In this document: positions 1 to 8,020 of the stretch, in pieces
Position numbering within the stretch: the first letter of the stretch is position 1
How the letters are laid out: each line of letters begins with the position of its first letter
Origin: Aestuariimicrobium kwangyangense DSM 21549
GTDB lineage: Bacteria; Actinomycetota; Actinomycetes; Propionibacteriales; Propionibacteriaceae
Reading direction: 5' to 3'
Length of the DNA: 64,000 nt
Assembly: GCF_000421525.1 (NCBI RefSeq)
Contig: NZ_ATXE01000003.1
Location: forward strand, 310,001-374,000
Program-made: the position numbers and the translations under genes
The notes under the pieces: generated by a model
The model's input: only the letters and a program-made list of their open reading frames with translations
What the model was told of the DNA's origin: nothing
Database searches by the model: none

Positions 1-672
1 ACGCGCGGCACCAGCATCTGGACCTCGCTGTGGGAGTACCGCGGGGTGGCGCGGTTGATCGTCCGTTCGAGGGGGACGATCTTCTCGCTCGTGATCGCGG
101 TGCTCGTGGCCGCCGTCAGCCTCGTCAACGGCACGTTCTGGCAGGTCGCGATCAACCAGCGACTGGGGGTCAGCGACGCGCTGCTGCCGTTCTTCCCCAT
201 GGTGCGCTCGCTGTTGTCGGTGCTCTTCTTCTTCACCCTGATCCCGCGGCTCACCCACGGCAAGCACCTGAGGGTGCCCACGATGCTGGGGTTCGGGGTC
301 TATCTCGCCGGCCAGGCGCTGTTGGTCACCATCCCGGCGGCCCCGGGCGGCGCGTCGCTGTCGACCTTCGCGTTGCTGGGGGTGTGCCTGCTGCTGGACG
401 CGTTCGGAGCCGGGATGTTGTTCATGCTGGCCGAGTCCCTGGTGGCCCTGCACGTCGACCGCACCGAGCGCTCCCGGGTGATGGCGATCCAGCGCACGGC
501 GGTGATGCTGGTGACCGCGCCGTTCGGGTGGCTCAGCGGGTGGCTGTCGAGCCACGACCGCAGCTGGCCCTTCATGCTCACCTCGGTGCTGCTGCTGGCG
601 GGGCTGGTGGTGGCGGCCCGGTTCTGGGTCACCACCCATGAGGAGGCCGACGAGGTCACGGCCGCCGCCTGA
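1..672 (+). CDS. MFS transporter, C-terminal part (5' end outside window)
   Basis: The reading frame is open from base 1, so the start lies upstream; about 223 residues are visible. They hold roughly six hydrophobic segments, with short basic loops such as PRLTHGKHLR and HVDRTERSR typical of the second half of a 12-TM major facilitator. It should sit in the cytoplasmic membrane, and substrate cannot be read from the sequence. It converges on the phosphopantetheinyl transferase gene and overlaps its 3' end by 17 bases. The neighbouring carrier-protein synthetase and iron boxes make export of an iron-regulated metabolite (for example a siderophore) a reasonable inference only. Confidence 0.75.
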   Translation, partial: TRGTSIWTSLWEYRGVARLIVRSRGTIFSLVIAVLVAAVSLVNGTFWQVAINQRLGVSDALLPFFPMVRSLLSVLFFFTLIPRLTHGKHLRVPTMLGFGVYLAGQALLVTIPAAPGGASLSTFALLGVCLLLDAFGAGMLFMLAESLVALHVDRTERSRVMAIQRTAVMLVTAPFGWLSGWLSSHDRSWPFMLTSVLLLAGLVVAARFWVTTHEEADEVTAAA

Positions 673-1261
673 GCAGCTCAGCCCCGTCGTGTTCGACGAC
701 CGGGCCATTGCCTGACCGGGCCAGGATTGCCACATGCCCGGGCGCGGGTGGGTGCAGGTCGACGAACGAGGGCGCGACCAGCCCTGACTTGAACCGCGCC
801 TCGCGCCTCACCCAGTCCTCCACGTCGACCTCCCCATCGACGTCGACCCGGCCGTCCCCGCCGGCTCCTCGCTGGCCGCCGGTTCTCCGTTGCACGTCAA
901 TGCCGATCGGTTCGAGGCACAGGGCGACGACAGTCAGGAGCCCTGAGTGTGAGACCGATGCCTGCCACGGCTGCCCGACCAGCACCGGACGACCGTGCTG
1001 CCGTCCGCACTCCTCGCAGGTGCGGTCGACCTCGACGAGGTCGGGTGCGAGCCCGCTCAGCCCGGCGATCGCGTGGCGCAGCAGGGCCGCTCCGAGCATC
1101 ACCCGTGCCCGGTCGGCGGGCGGTGCGATGCGTTCGAGCCTGGCCCGCTCCGGTTCGTCCAGCACGTCGAGTTGTTCGATCGAGGCCAGCGTCAGCGGAG
1201 TCCACCAGACGTGGGTGGTGGTGTCTCGGGGTGGCGATGCTGGGGGCAGGGGAGTGTCCAT
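656..1261 (-). CDS. Sfp-type 4'-phosphopantetheinyl transferase
   Basis: A 201-residue protein that should move the phosphopantetheine arm from CoA to a serine of a carrier protein. It shows the Sfp signature IGIDVQ (D122) and the second motif WVRREARFK (E154). The residue two after the Asp is Gln124, where Sfp proteins usually carry a Mg-binding Glu. A CEEC pair near residues 82-85 could be a small metal site. I chose the ATG at 1261 because sequence upstream lacks family similarity and runs into the divergent promoter. It is transcribed away from the carrier-domain synthetase at 1308, whose Ser512 is its likely target. The 3' end overlaps the MFS gene. Confidence 0.85.
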   Translation of the reverse strand: MDTPLPPASPPRDTTTHVWWTPLTLASIEQLDVLDEPERARLERIAPPADRARVMLGAALLRHAIAGLSGLAPDLVEVDRTCEECGRQHGRPVLVGQPWQASVSHSGLLTVVALCLEPIGIDVQRRTGGQRGAGGDGRVDVDGEVDVEDWVRREARFKSGLVAPSFVDLHPPAPGHVAILARSGNGPVVEHDGAELLRRRP

Positions 1262-1278
1262 GTGGGCGATGACGGGGA

Positions 1279-1302
1279 TTAGGTAAGCACAGGCTACCCT
1301 AA
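1279..1302. promoter_or_regulatory. Overlapping IdeR/DtxR-type iron boxes in a divergent promoter
   Basis: Two 19-base windows offset by 5 bases resemble the DtxR/IdeR consensus TTAGGTTAGGCTAACCTAA: 1284-1302 matches at 14/19 and 1279-1297 at 12/19. The hexamer TACCCT (1295-1300) inside the box sits 7 bases before the GTG at 1308 and looks like the -10 of a leaderless transcript. Repressor binding would therefore block it, predicting expression under iron limitation. The site is also only 18 bases from the divergent ATG at 1261. Confidence 0.75.
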
Positions 1303-1307
1303 TTGCC

Positions 1308-3878
1308 GTGAAGCTCCTGCTGGACGACCCGGCTGCCATCCTGCCCGGCTCATGGGTGGCCGGTGACCGGGTGGTCACCGGCGCCGAACTCGGCCGTCTT
1401 GTCTCGGAGCGGGCGCGACTGCTGCCCGACTCGCTCGATGGCCGCTGTCTGGTGCATGTGCGGATGGAGCGAACCCTCGATGCCATCATCGGTTACCTCG
1501 CCGTGCTTGAGGCGGGCCACGTGGCGTTGGTGCTGGGCCCCGGGCAGCCCGGACAGGCGGCCAGGACCGAGCAGGTGGTGGCCACCTACCCGGCCGACCT
1601 CGACCTGGTCCCGGGGGGCTTCGACTGGGTGGGGGATCCTCGAGGACCCCGGCACCTGCTGCACCCCGACCTCACGGTGCTGCTGAGCACCTCGGGCAGT
1701 ACCGGGTCCCCCAAACTGGTCAGGCTCTCCCGCGAGAACCTGCGCGCCAATGCCCGGGGCATCGTCGCGGCCCTGGGGCTGACAGCGGACGACCGGGGGA
1801 TCACCTCGCTTCCCCTGCACTACTGCTATGGGCTGTCGGTGCTGCACGCCCACCTCGTGGCCGGGGCCTCGTTGGTGATCGACGACGGGTCGCCGGTCGA
1901 GCCCGAGTTCTGGTCGACGGTGCGTGAACGTGGTGTCACGAACGTGGCGCTGGTGCCGCACTCAGCCCAGTGGCTGGCGGACTCAGCGCTGTTGGACTCC
2001 GGCTTCCCCGATCTTCGGATGCTCACCCAGGCCGGGGGTCGACTCCCGGCCCGCAGCATCAGCCAGTTGGCGGCGGCAGCTTCGTCGACGGGTTGCGAGG
2101 TGCGGGTGATGTACGGCCAGACCGAGTCGACCGCCCGCATCACCATCGGACCACCGGGGTGCGCCGAGCGTCATCCCGACAGTGTCGGACGAGCCGTCCC
2201 CGGCACCGGACTGCGGCTGGACCTCTCGGTGCCGGAGGCCGACGGCCCAGGAGTGGGCGAACTGGTGGTGACGGGGCCGAGCGTGATGTTGGGCTACGCC
2301 GAACATGCCGACGACCTGGCATTGGGCAGGATGCAGCACGAACTCCGCACCGGCGACCTGGCCACCATCGATGACCACGGTTTCGTGCGCATCGTGGGAC
2401 GACGCCGCAACTTCGCCAAGCTGATGGGGCTGCGCGTCGACCTCGATCGCCTCGAACAGCTGTTGGGCGAGCAGGGCCACGAGGTCGTGGTCACCGGTGA
2501 TGACACCGGTCTGCGGATCGCCGTGAACCCCGCGGTGCACGACGACCCCGGACGTGCCAGCCGGGTCCGTCGCGACGCCGCCGCGGCCAGCGGGGTCGGG
2601 CCGGCCGTCATCGACGTGGCCGTGATGCCGATGCCCCTGCTCGACAACGGCAAGGTCGACCGGATCGCCGCCGACGCCTTGGTTCGCGCCGCCACCCTCG
2701 ACAGCTGTCGTGAGACGCGTCGGTCCGTGGACTCCGGCGGTGAGGCCGTCACCGTCACCGACGTCGCCGGCGTGCTGGCCTCCGTGTTGGCGGTGGACTC
2801 CCTGGATCCCGACCGGTCGTTCGTCGAGCAGGGCGGCGACTCCCTGACCCACGTGGCTGCGACGACCCGTCTCGGTGCCCTGGTCGGCGATCTGCCGTCG
2901 GACTGGCACCATCGTCCCCTCCGTGAACTCGCCGCCCCCGAGCACCGGACCTCGCACCGGGTCGAGACCAATGTGGTGTTGCGCGCCCTGACCGTCCTGA
3001 TGATCTGCTTCTCCCACACGCGGGTGATCGACGCAGCCGGGGGTGCCCACGTCCTGCTCGCCATCGCTGGCTGGAACGCGGCACGGTTCGGATTGTCCTT
3101 GGAGGGCGCGCGCCAGCGTCTCCAGGCAACCCTGCGCTCCGTGGTGGGGGTGTGGCTGCCCACGGCCGCCGCCGCTATCGTCGGGATGGTGGCCTCCGAC
3201 CGCTATGGCTGGGCCAATGTCTTCCTGCTGAACTGGCTGTTCGGAGGCCTCGACGACACCCGGGTGGAACTGTGGTTCGTCGATTCGCTGGTGGCCTGTC
3301 TGGTCGTGATGACGGTGCTCTGCGCCGTGCCGCCCATCGCGCGCGCTCGTCGCGCCGACCCATGGCGGGTGCATGTGGTGATCGCCGCCTTGGCGCTGGT
3401 GCCCCGGTTCGTCGCCCATGCCATCTCTGATGCTCCGGTGGGAGGGGTGCCGCACACGGTGTTCTTCATCTTCGCGGTCGGGGCGGCGATCTCCCACGCC
3501 GCGACGGTACAGCGACGGCTGGTGAGCCTGACGGTGCTGGCGGTGGGGATCGTCACGTACTTCCCCGACCCGCAGCGCAACCTGACCATCCTGGCCGGGG
3601 TGTGCCTGCTGGCCTTCGTGCGCGACGTGCCTGTTCCCCGTCGCCTGGTCTCGACGGTCGTGGTGATCGCGTCGGCCTCGCTCTACATCTACGTCTTCCA
3701 GTTCCAGATCTTCCAACTCGTCCCGCGGTGGGAGCCGGGGGTCGTGCCGGGGATCGCTCGCTCGCTCGCTGCCGTGGTCGGTGGCTGTCTGCTGTGGTGG
3801 CTGGCCGATCCCTTCGTGACGCGCCTGAGGTCACTCGTCCGATTGGACGGATCGCCGTCCACCGCCAGGGATCGCTGA
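1308..3878 (+). CDS. Adenylation-carrier-membrane acyltransferase fusion (NRPS-like)
   Basis: An 856-residue protein with three parts. Residues about 1-470 are an AMP-forming adenylation domain: STSGSTGSPK P-loop near 127-137, YGQTEST, RTGDLATIDDHG, and Lys449 in DNGKVDR. Residues about 485-545 are a peptidyl carrier protein with FVEQGGDSL, Ser512 being the phosphopantetheine site. Residues about 555-850 are polytopic and start with LRALTVLMICFSH, the R-x10-H motif (R559, H570) of acyltransferase-3 membrane enzymes. The protein could activate an acid, load it on its own carrier and pass it to an acceptor at the membrane. Substrate and acceptor are unknown. GTG at 1308 follows a -10 inside an iron box; no Shine-Dalgarno is seen. 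Iron control suggests siderophore or envelope modification. Confidence 0.8.
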   Translation: MKLLLDDPAAILPGSWVAGDRVVTGAELGRLVSERARLLPDSLDGRCLVHVRMERTLDAIIGYLAVLEAGHVALVLGPGQPGQAARTEQVVATYPADLDLVPGGFDWVGDPRGPRHLLHPDLTVLLSTSGSTGSPKLVRLSRENLRANARGIVAALGLTADDRGITSLPLHYCYGLSVLHAHLVAGASLVIDDGSPVEPEFWSTVRERGVTNVALVPHSAQWLADSALLDSGFPDLRMLTQAGGRLPARSISQLAAAASSTGCEVRVMYGQTESTARITIGPPGCAERHPDSVGRAVPGTGLRLDLSVPEADGPGVGELVVTGPSVMLGYAEHADDLALGRMQHELRTGDLATIDDHGFVRIVGRRRNFAKLMGLRVDLDRLEQLLGEQGHEVVVTGDDTGLRIAVNPAVHDDPGRASRVRRDAAAASGVGPAVIDVAVMPMPLLDNGKVDRIAADALVRAATLDSCRETRRSVDSGGEAVTVTDVAGVLASVLAVDSLDPDRSFVEQGGDSLTHVAATTRLGALVGDLPSDWHHRPLRELAAPEHRTSHRVETNVVLRALTVLMICFSHTRVIDAAGGAHVLLAIAGWNAARFGLSLEGARQRLQATLRSVVGVWLPTAAAAIVGMVASDRYGWANVFLLNWLFGGLDDTRVELWFVDSLVACLVVMTVLCAVPPIARARRADPWRVHVVIAALALVPRFVAHAISDAPVGGVPHTVFFIFAVGAAISHAATVQRRLVSLTVLAVGIVTYFPDPQRNLTILAGVCLLAFVRDVPVPRRLVSTVVVIASASLYIYVFQFQIFQLVPRWEPGVVPGIARSLAAVVGGCLLWWLADPFVTRLRSLVRLDGSPSTARDR

Positions 3879-3906
3879 CCCGCTCGACGGCTCACCACCG
3901 TGGCGA

Positions 3907-4722
3907 TCAGTCGGTCGCCGGTGGACCGGGTTCCACCCGGAACCGACGCAACCGCAGTGACGGGTTCGTCGTCCGGACCTCGCGCAGGCGTTCACGATCC
4001 AACCAGGCCAGGGCCACCCCCCGCGGCTCCTCTCCCACCGAGGCGAGCTGGACACCCATCGGATCGACCACCATCGAGTGCCCCACCCCCACCTTCGGTG
4101 GATGGTCGGCGGCGGCCAACCAGACGGTGTTCTCGATGGCGCGTGCCTTGATCAGTGAGTCCCAGTGGGACTCCTTCAACGGGCCGCGCACCCACTCGGC
4201 CGGCATCAGCACCACCTCCGCGCCCGCGTCGACCAGCCATCGCGTGACCTCCGGGAAGCGCAGGTCGTAGCAGGTCTGCAGCCCCACCCGGAAGCCCGAC
4301 ACCTCGAACAGTTGAGGGTCGCGCAGGTCACCCGCCTCGACCCAGTCCGACTCGCGTCCCCCGAACGCGTCGTACAGGTGCAGCTTGCGGTAGGTGGCCA
4401 CCACCCCGGCGTCGGGCGCGACCGCCACCACTTGGTTGCTCACCTTGCCGGGTTCGGACGAGACCCCGGCCATCCCCGCCACGAGGTGCACACCCAGATC
4501 GTCCGCGATCCGACCGAGCCCGGCGACGAAGGGACCCGACTCCGGTTCGGCATGATCCAGCCAGGCGGGGCCGAGCTCTGGTACGAACCAACTCGAGTAC
4601 TCGGGGAAGACCACCAGTCCTGCGCCACGCTCGGCCGCCAACCGGGCCAGTCCCTCGATCTCGGCGAGGTTCCGCGCCCGGTCATCGGTGGGGGCGAACT
4701 GGGCCGCCGCGACACCCAGCAC
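3907..4722 (-). CDS. Carbon-nitrogen hydrolase (nitrilase/omega-amidase family)
   Basis: 271 residues with the Glu-Lys-Cys triad of the nitrilase superfamily: E41 in FPEYSS, K113 in YRKLHLYDAF and C151 in LQTCYDLRFPE. The last motif and the length fit the Nit2/YafV-like omega-amidase branch, which hydrolyses small amides in the cytoplasm, but exact substrate cannot be assigned. It lies 4 bases downstream of pncA and probably shares its mRNA with pncB-pncA, so a role next to NAD or glutamine metabolism is possible. It converges on the synthetase gene ending at 3878. Confidence 0.85.
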   Translation of the reverse strand: MLGVAAAQFAPTDDRARNLAEIEGLARLAAERGAGLVVFPEYSSWFVPELGPAWLDHAEPESGPFVAGLGRIADDLGVHLVAGMAGVSSEPGKVSNQVVAVAPDAGVVATYRKLHLYDAFGGRESDWVEAGDLRDPQLFEVSGFRVGLQTCYDLRFPEVTRWLVDAGAEVVLMPAEWVRGPLKESHWDSLIKARAIENTVWLAAADHPPKVGVGHSMVVDPMGVQLASVGEEPRGVALAWLDRERLREVRTTNPSLRLRRFRVEPGPPATD

Positions 4723-4726
4723 GGGA

Positions 4727-5302
4727 TCAGTGCGCCGTGTGGGTGTCGACGCCAGCAGCCGAGAGTTGGTCGGCCAGCTCGTCGTCGCGTTCGGGGTGCA
4801 CCGAGGCGGTCAGGTCGACCAGCACCCGGGTGCGGAACCCGACCGCGGCGGCATCGACGGCGGTCGCCTTGACGCAGTAGTCGAAGGCCAGCCCGCAGAC
4901 GTCGACCTCACTGACGTCGTGGCGGCGCAGGAAGGGCTCGAGGGCCTCGCCCTCGGGCTCCCCACCGATCGTGCCCTCGAAGCCCGAGTAGGCAGCCGCA
5001 TGGGAGCCCTTGTCGAACACGGCCGCGAACTCGCGGGAGTCGAGGTCGGGGTGCAGTCGCTGCCCCGGGGTGCCCACCACGCAGTGCGGGGGCCACGAGT
5101 CGACGTAGTCGGGATGGTCGGAGAAGTGAGCGCCGGGGTCGATGTGGTGGTCGCGGGTGGCCACCACCAGGTCGTAGCCGTGCTCGGAGTCGAGCAGGTC
5201 GGCGATCTTGTCGGCAACCGCGTTGCCGCCGACGACGGGCAGCGCGCCCCCCTCGCAGAAGTCCGGTTGTACGTCGACGACGATCAGGGCACGCGCGTTC
5301 AT
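4727..5302 (-). CDS. pncA: Nicotinamidase
   Basis: 191 residues. It converts nicotinamide to nicotinate in NAD salvage. The isochorismatase-fold catalytic triad is visible as D10 (VVDVQPDF), K98 (VFDKGSH) and C143 (AFDYCVKATA). Metal ligands of the DxH type are in TRDHHIDPGAHF (D51, H53, with further His downstream). The gene starts one base after the pncB stop, so the two consecutive enzymes of the salvage route are translated from one message. Confidence 0.93.
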   Translation of the reverse strand: MNARALIVVDVQPDFCEGGALPVVGGNAVADKIADLLDSEHGYDLVVATRDHHIDPGAHFSDHPDYVDSWPPHCVVGTPGQRLHPDLDSREFAAVFDKGSHAAAYSGFEGTIGGEPEGEALEPFLRRHDVSEVDVCGLAFDYCVKATAVDAAAVGFRTRVLVDLTASVHPERDDELADQLSAAGVDTHTAH

Positions 5303-5303
5303 G

Positions 5304-6638
5304 TCAGGCCTTCTGGTAGGGGTTGAGGGTGAGGTCTCCGTCTTCGTCGAGCATCAGCGTGGGGATGGCCGGCTCGCCCTTCGAGATACGCAGGGCGGAG
5401 CGGGGCAGTTCGTCCCGTGCCGCCTGGTGTCGCTCACGGGCAGCGTTGATCGGTTCGTGACCCACGATCTCGCCGTCACGCACCAACTCCACCAGCAGCG
5501 GACGATCGTTGCCGTCGTCGCCGGGCGCGGCGCCGATGCCGACCACCTCCGCCTCGGCGTGACCGTGTTCGTCGCGTCGGCGCAGGGCGTACTTGCGTCC
5601 CCCGACCGAAACCTTGTTCGTCGACTTCTTGGCCACGGGTTGCAGCGGGGCACCCGGTTCGTTCGAGTCGGCCCGGGCCACAAGCTTGTACACGAACCCG
5701 CAGGTGGGGTGGCCCGACCCGGTCACCACCGAGGTGCCGACCCCGAACCCGTCCACGGGCGACCCACGCAGAGCCGCGATCTGCCACTCGTCCAGGTCGG
5801 AGGTCACGATGATCCGGGTGTCCTCGGCGCCCAGGTCGTCGAGCAGGTCGCGCACCTCACGGGCAGCGATGGCCAGGTCTCCGGAGTCGAGGCGCACGGC
5901 ACCCAGTCGTCCGTGCGTCAGCTCGACCCCCGAGCGGACGGCCCGCTCCACGTCGTAGGTGTCGACCAGCAGCGTCGTCTGCTCACCCAGGGCGGCGAGT
6001 TGGGAGCGGAACGCGTCGTCCTCGGAGTCGTGCAGCAGGGTGAACGAGTGCGCGGCGGTTCCGGCCGTGGGCACCCCCCAACTGCGCCCCGCCTCGAGGT
6101 TGGAGCTCGACGCGAACCCGGCGATCCAGGCGGCCCGGGCGGCCGCGACGGCGCTCCACTCCTGGGTGCGGCGCGATCCCATCTCGATCACCGGACGGCC
6201 CTCTGCCATGGCGGTCATCCTGCTGGCGGCCGAGGCGATCGCGGAGTCGTGGTTGTAGATCGACAGGAACAGCGTCTCGAGGATGCACGCCTCCGCGAAG
6301 GTGCCCTCGACCACGAGCAGCGGGGAGCCCGGGAAGTACACCTCGCCCTCGCCGTAGCCCCAGATGTTCCCGCTGAACCGGAACGTCGAGAGCCACTGGG
6401 CGAGGTCGTCGTTGACGACCCCGGTACGCACGAGGAAGTCGACGGTCTCCTCATCGAAGCGGAATTCCTCCAGGGCCCTCAGCGCGCGTCCCACACCGGC
6501 GACCACCCCGTAGCGGCGTCCCTCGGGCAGGCGCCGCCCGAACAGTTCGAAGACGCTGTGGCGGGAGGCCGAGCCGTCCCCCATCGCAGCCCGCACCATG
6601 GTGAGCTCGTAATGGTCGGTCAGGAGCGCCGTCGTCAT
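5304..6638 (-). CDS. pncB: Nicotinate phosphoribosyltransferase
   Basis: 444 residues; it joins nicotinate and PRPP to give nicotinate mononucleotide, using the product of the adjacent pncA. Family signatures include the N-terminal LLTDHYELTMV, FELFGRRLPEGR, the central DTYDVERAV, RLDSGDLA, and GFGVGTSVVT near the phosphate-binding region. Length is normal. The ATG at 6638 is the first gene of a pncB-pncA-amidase operon and is divergent from clpS, with about 80 bases between the two starts. Confidence 0.94.
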   Translation of the reverse strand: MTTALLTDHYELTMVRAAMGDGSASRHSVFELFGRRLPEGRRYGVVAGVGRALRALEEFRFDEETVDFLVRTGVVNDDLAQWLSTFRFSGNIWGYGEGEVYFPGSPLLVVEGTFAEACILETLFLSIYNHDSAIASAASRMTAMAEGRPVIEMGSRRTQEWSAVAAARAAWIAGFASSSNLEAGRSWGVPTAGTAAHSFTLLHDSEDDAFRSQLAALGEQTTLLVDTYDVERAVRSGVELTHGRLGAVRLDSGDLAIAAREVRDLLDDLGAEDTRIIVTSDLDEWQIAALRGSPVDGFGVGTSVVTGSGHPTCGFVYKLVARADSNEPGAPLQPVAKKSTNKVSVGGRKYALRRRDEHGHAEAEVVGIGAAPGDDGNDRPLLVELVRDGEIVGHEPINAARERHQAARDELPRSALRISKGEPAIPTLMLDEDGDLTLNPYQKA

Positions 6639-6705
6639 GCCCGTCAGCTTATGGGTGCCACCCTGCCCGCCGCCCGGTTTGCGGGGTCAGGTGGTCGTCG
6701 TCGGA

Positions 6706-6711
6706 CATACT
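6706..6711 (+). promoter_or_regulatory. -10 element of leaderless clpS
   Basis: CATACT lies exactly 6 bases before the clpS ATG, with no Shine-Dalgarno between. The same spacing recurs at many other genes in the window. Confidence 0.5.
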
Positions 6712-6717
6712 GGAGCC

Positions 6718-7017
6718 ATGTCTGTTCCTGTCACGCCAGCGGGCGGCACTGCGACCGTCGAGCAGACCAGCACCTCGGCCGAGGTCGCCCCCGGCTGGGT
6801 CACCCTCGTGTGGGACGACCCGGTGAACCTGATGAGTTACGTCACCTACGTCTTCACCACCTACTTCAACTACAGCCTCGACAAGGCCGAGGAACTGATG
6901 CTGATGGTGCACAACGAGGGCAAGGCGGTGGTCAGCCATGGCACCCGCGAGGAGATGGAACGCGATGTCGCGGCGATGCACGGCTTCGGGCTGTGGGCCA
7001 CCGTGGACCGGTCGTGA
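6718..7017 (+). CDS. clpS: ATP-dependent Clp protease adaptor ClpS
   Basis: 99 residues. ClpS delivers N-degron substrates to the ClpA/ClpC chaperone of the Clp protease. The core VTLVWDDPVNLMSYV and the helix EEMERDVAAMHGFGLWATV match the family, with an N-terminal flexible tail rich in T/S/E. The start is the ATG directly after a -10-like CATACT. Its stop overlaps or abuts the DUF2017 gene, an actinobacterial arrangement that also places murI and rph downstream. Confidence 0.93.
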   Translation: MSVPVTPAGGTATVEQTSTSAEVAPGWVTLVWDDPVNLMSYVTYVFTTYFNYSLDKAEELMLMVHNEGKAVVSHGTREEMERDVAAMHGFGLWATVDRS

Positions 7018-7019
7018 CC

Positions 7020-7658
7020 ATGGGACGTTTCAGCCGCCGCGGCGTGCAGACCGTGTTGACGCTCGACGGTCTCGAGCAGGAGTTGTTGCCCAACCTGGTG
7101 CAGCAACTGCTCGACGTTCTCGAGCACGACCAACAGACCGCCGCAGCCACCCGACGGAGGGACTCGCCCGACGCGTCGGTGCCCGACGCCAGGTCGGCGG
7201 GGCCCGACGACGACCCCTTCCACGTGTGGGAGGCCAGCTTCTCGGAGTCGGAGACCATCGAGGACGAGGACTTCGACGACCCCGACCCGATCACGGCGCG
7301 ACTGTTCCCGAGCGCCTACTCCGATGACCCGGAGGCGGCCTACGACTTCCGCCGGTTCACCCAGGCTGACGAGCGCCGCCAGAAGGTGGCCGAGTGCCGG
7401 TTGGTGCTCGAGGATCTCGACCACCTGTCGTCCCGCGGACGGGTGCAGATCCCTGCCGATCACCTGCAGGCCTGGCTGCGCACGTTGAACAACCTCAGGC
7501 TGGTGCTGTCGGTGCTGCTGGGGATCACCGACGAGGTGTCAGCAGACGAGGCCGCGCAACTGCCGGACGACGACCCGCGGGCCGTGGTGCACCAGTACTA
7601 CGGCTGGTTGGGGTGGATGCTCGAGTCGTTGCTCGAGACGTTGGCCGAGCCCGCCTGA
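7020..7658 (+). CDS. DUF2017 family protein
   Basis: 212 residues, starting MGRFSRRGVQTVLTLDGLEQELLPNL, the typical opening of DUF2017, a family commonly found after clpS in Actinobacteria. The middle (about 40-90) is acidic and low in complexity. The C-terminal half is helical with LRLVLSVLLGITDE and YYGWLGWMLESLLETL. Function is unknown; the conserved clpS neighbourhood suggests a link with proteolysis. The ATG at 7020 is chosen; an in-frame GTG at 7014 overlapping the clpS stop (GTGA) is an equally possible start. Confidence 0.85.
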   Translation: MGRFSRRGVQTVLTLDGLEQELLPNLVQQLLDVLEHDQQTAAATRRRDSPDASVPDARSAGPDDDPFHVWEASFSESETIEDEDFDDPDPITARLFPSAYSDDPEAAYDFRRFTQADERRQKVAECRLVLEDLDHLSSRGRVQIPADHLQAWLRTLNNLRLVLSVLLGITDEVSADEAAQLPDDDPRAVVHQYYGWLGWMLESLLETLAEPA

Positions 7659-7696
7659 GGCTCGCTGACCGGGGGGCCACCCGACCCGGGCACCAG

Positions 7697-7715
7697 TTAA
7701 GGCAGGGTTGCCTGA
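7697..7715. promoter_or_regulatory. Weaker upstream iron box of feoA
   Basis: TTAAGGCAGGGTTGCCTGA matches the IdeR/DtxR consensus at 12/19, with recognisable half-sites. It lies 45 bases upstream of the stronger box at 7742-7760, so cooperative or alternative binding is possible. Confidence 0.4.
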
Positions 7716-7741
7716 CGAAATTGGCGACCCGCCCAGGGACC

Positions 7742-7760
7742 CCAGGTGAGGCATACCTAA
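7742..7760. promoter_or_regulatory. IdeR/DtxR-type iron box of the feo operon
   Basis: CCAGGTGAGGCATACCTAA matches TTAGGTTAGGCTAACCTAA at 14/19. A -10-like TAAGCT (7758-7763) overlaps its right end and ends 7 bases before the feoA GTG. A bound repressor would occlude the promoter, giving low-iron induction of feoABC. Confidence 0.75.
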
Positions 7761-7770
7761 GCTCGTTGCC

Positions 7771-8010
7771 GTGACCACGTCCGCTGCCTGCTCCGTGCTC
7801 GAGGCTCCCCTGAACATCGCCCTCACCCTCGTCGAGGCCCAGGGCAGTCCGGGGCTGCTGCGCCGGCTCGCAGCGCTGGGGATCCGTCGTGGCCACCGAC
7901 TCGAAGTGGTGCTCGCCACCGCCGGTGGTGGACGAGTGGTCTCGCTGGGCGACTCCAGGCTGGCACTGGGACGAGACCTGGCCGCGGCCCTGATGGTCCA
8001 GCCCAGATGA
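7771..8010 (+). CDS. feoA: Ferrous iron transport protein A
   Basis: 79 residues, a cytoplasmic SH3-like partner of FeoB. Visible features are RLAALGIRRGHRLEVVLATAGGGRVVSLGDSRLALGRDLAAALMV, matching the FeoA pattern of a glycine turn followed by beta strands and an 'RLALGRDLA' segment. The GTG start is read without a Shine-Dalgarno, consistent with a leaderless message. It is 10 bases upstream of feoB and lies behind two iron boxes. Confidence 0.88.
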   Translation: MTTSAACSVLEAPLNIALTLVEAQGSPGLLRRLAALGIRRGHRLEVVLATAGGGRVVSLGDSRLALGRDLAAALMVQPR

Positions 8011-8020
8011 GGCGGGCACG

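Noticed and set aside
1983-3716. 577-residue open frame on the minus strand
   Set aside because: Lies antisense to the adenylation-carrier gene; composition is His/Arg/Gly-rich without any domain, as expected for high-GC shadow frames.
5208-7014. Long plus-strand frame before the DUF2017 start
   Set aside because: Reads antisense to pncB and pncA with no family match; only the part from about 7014-7020 is DUF2017.
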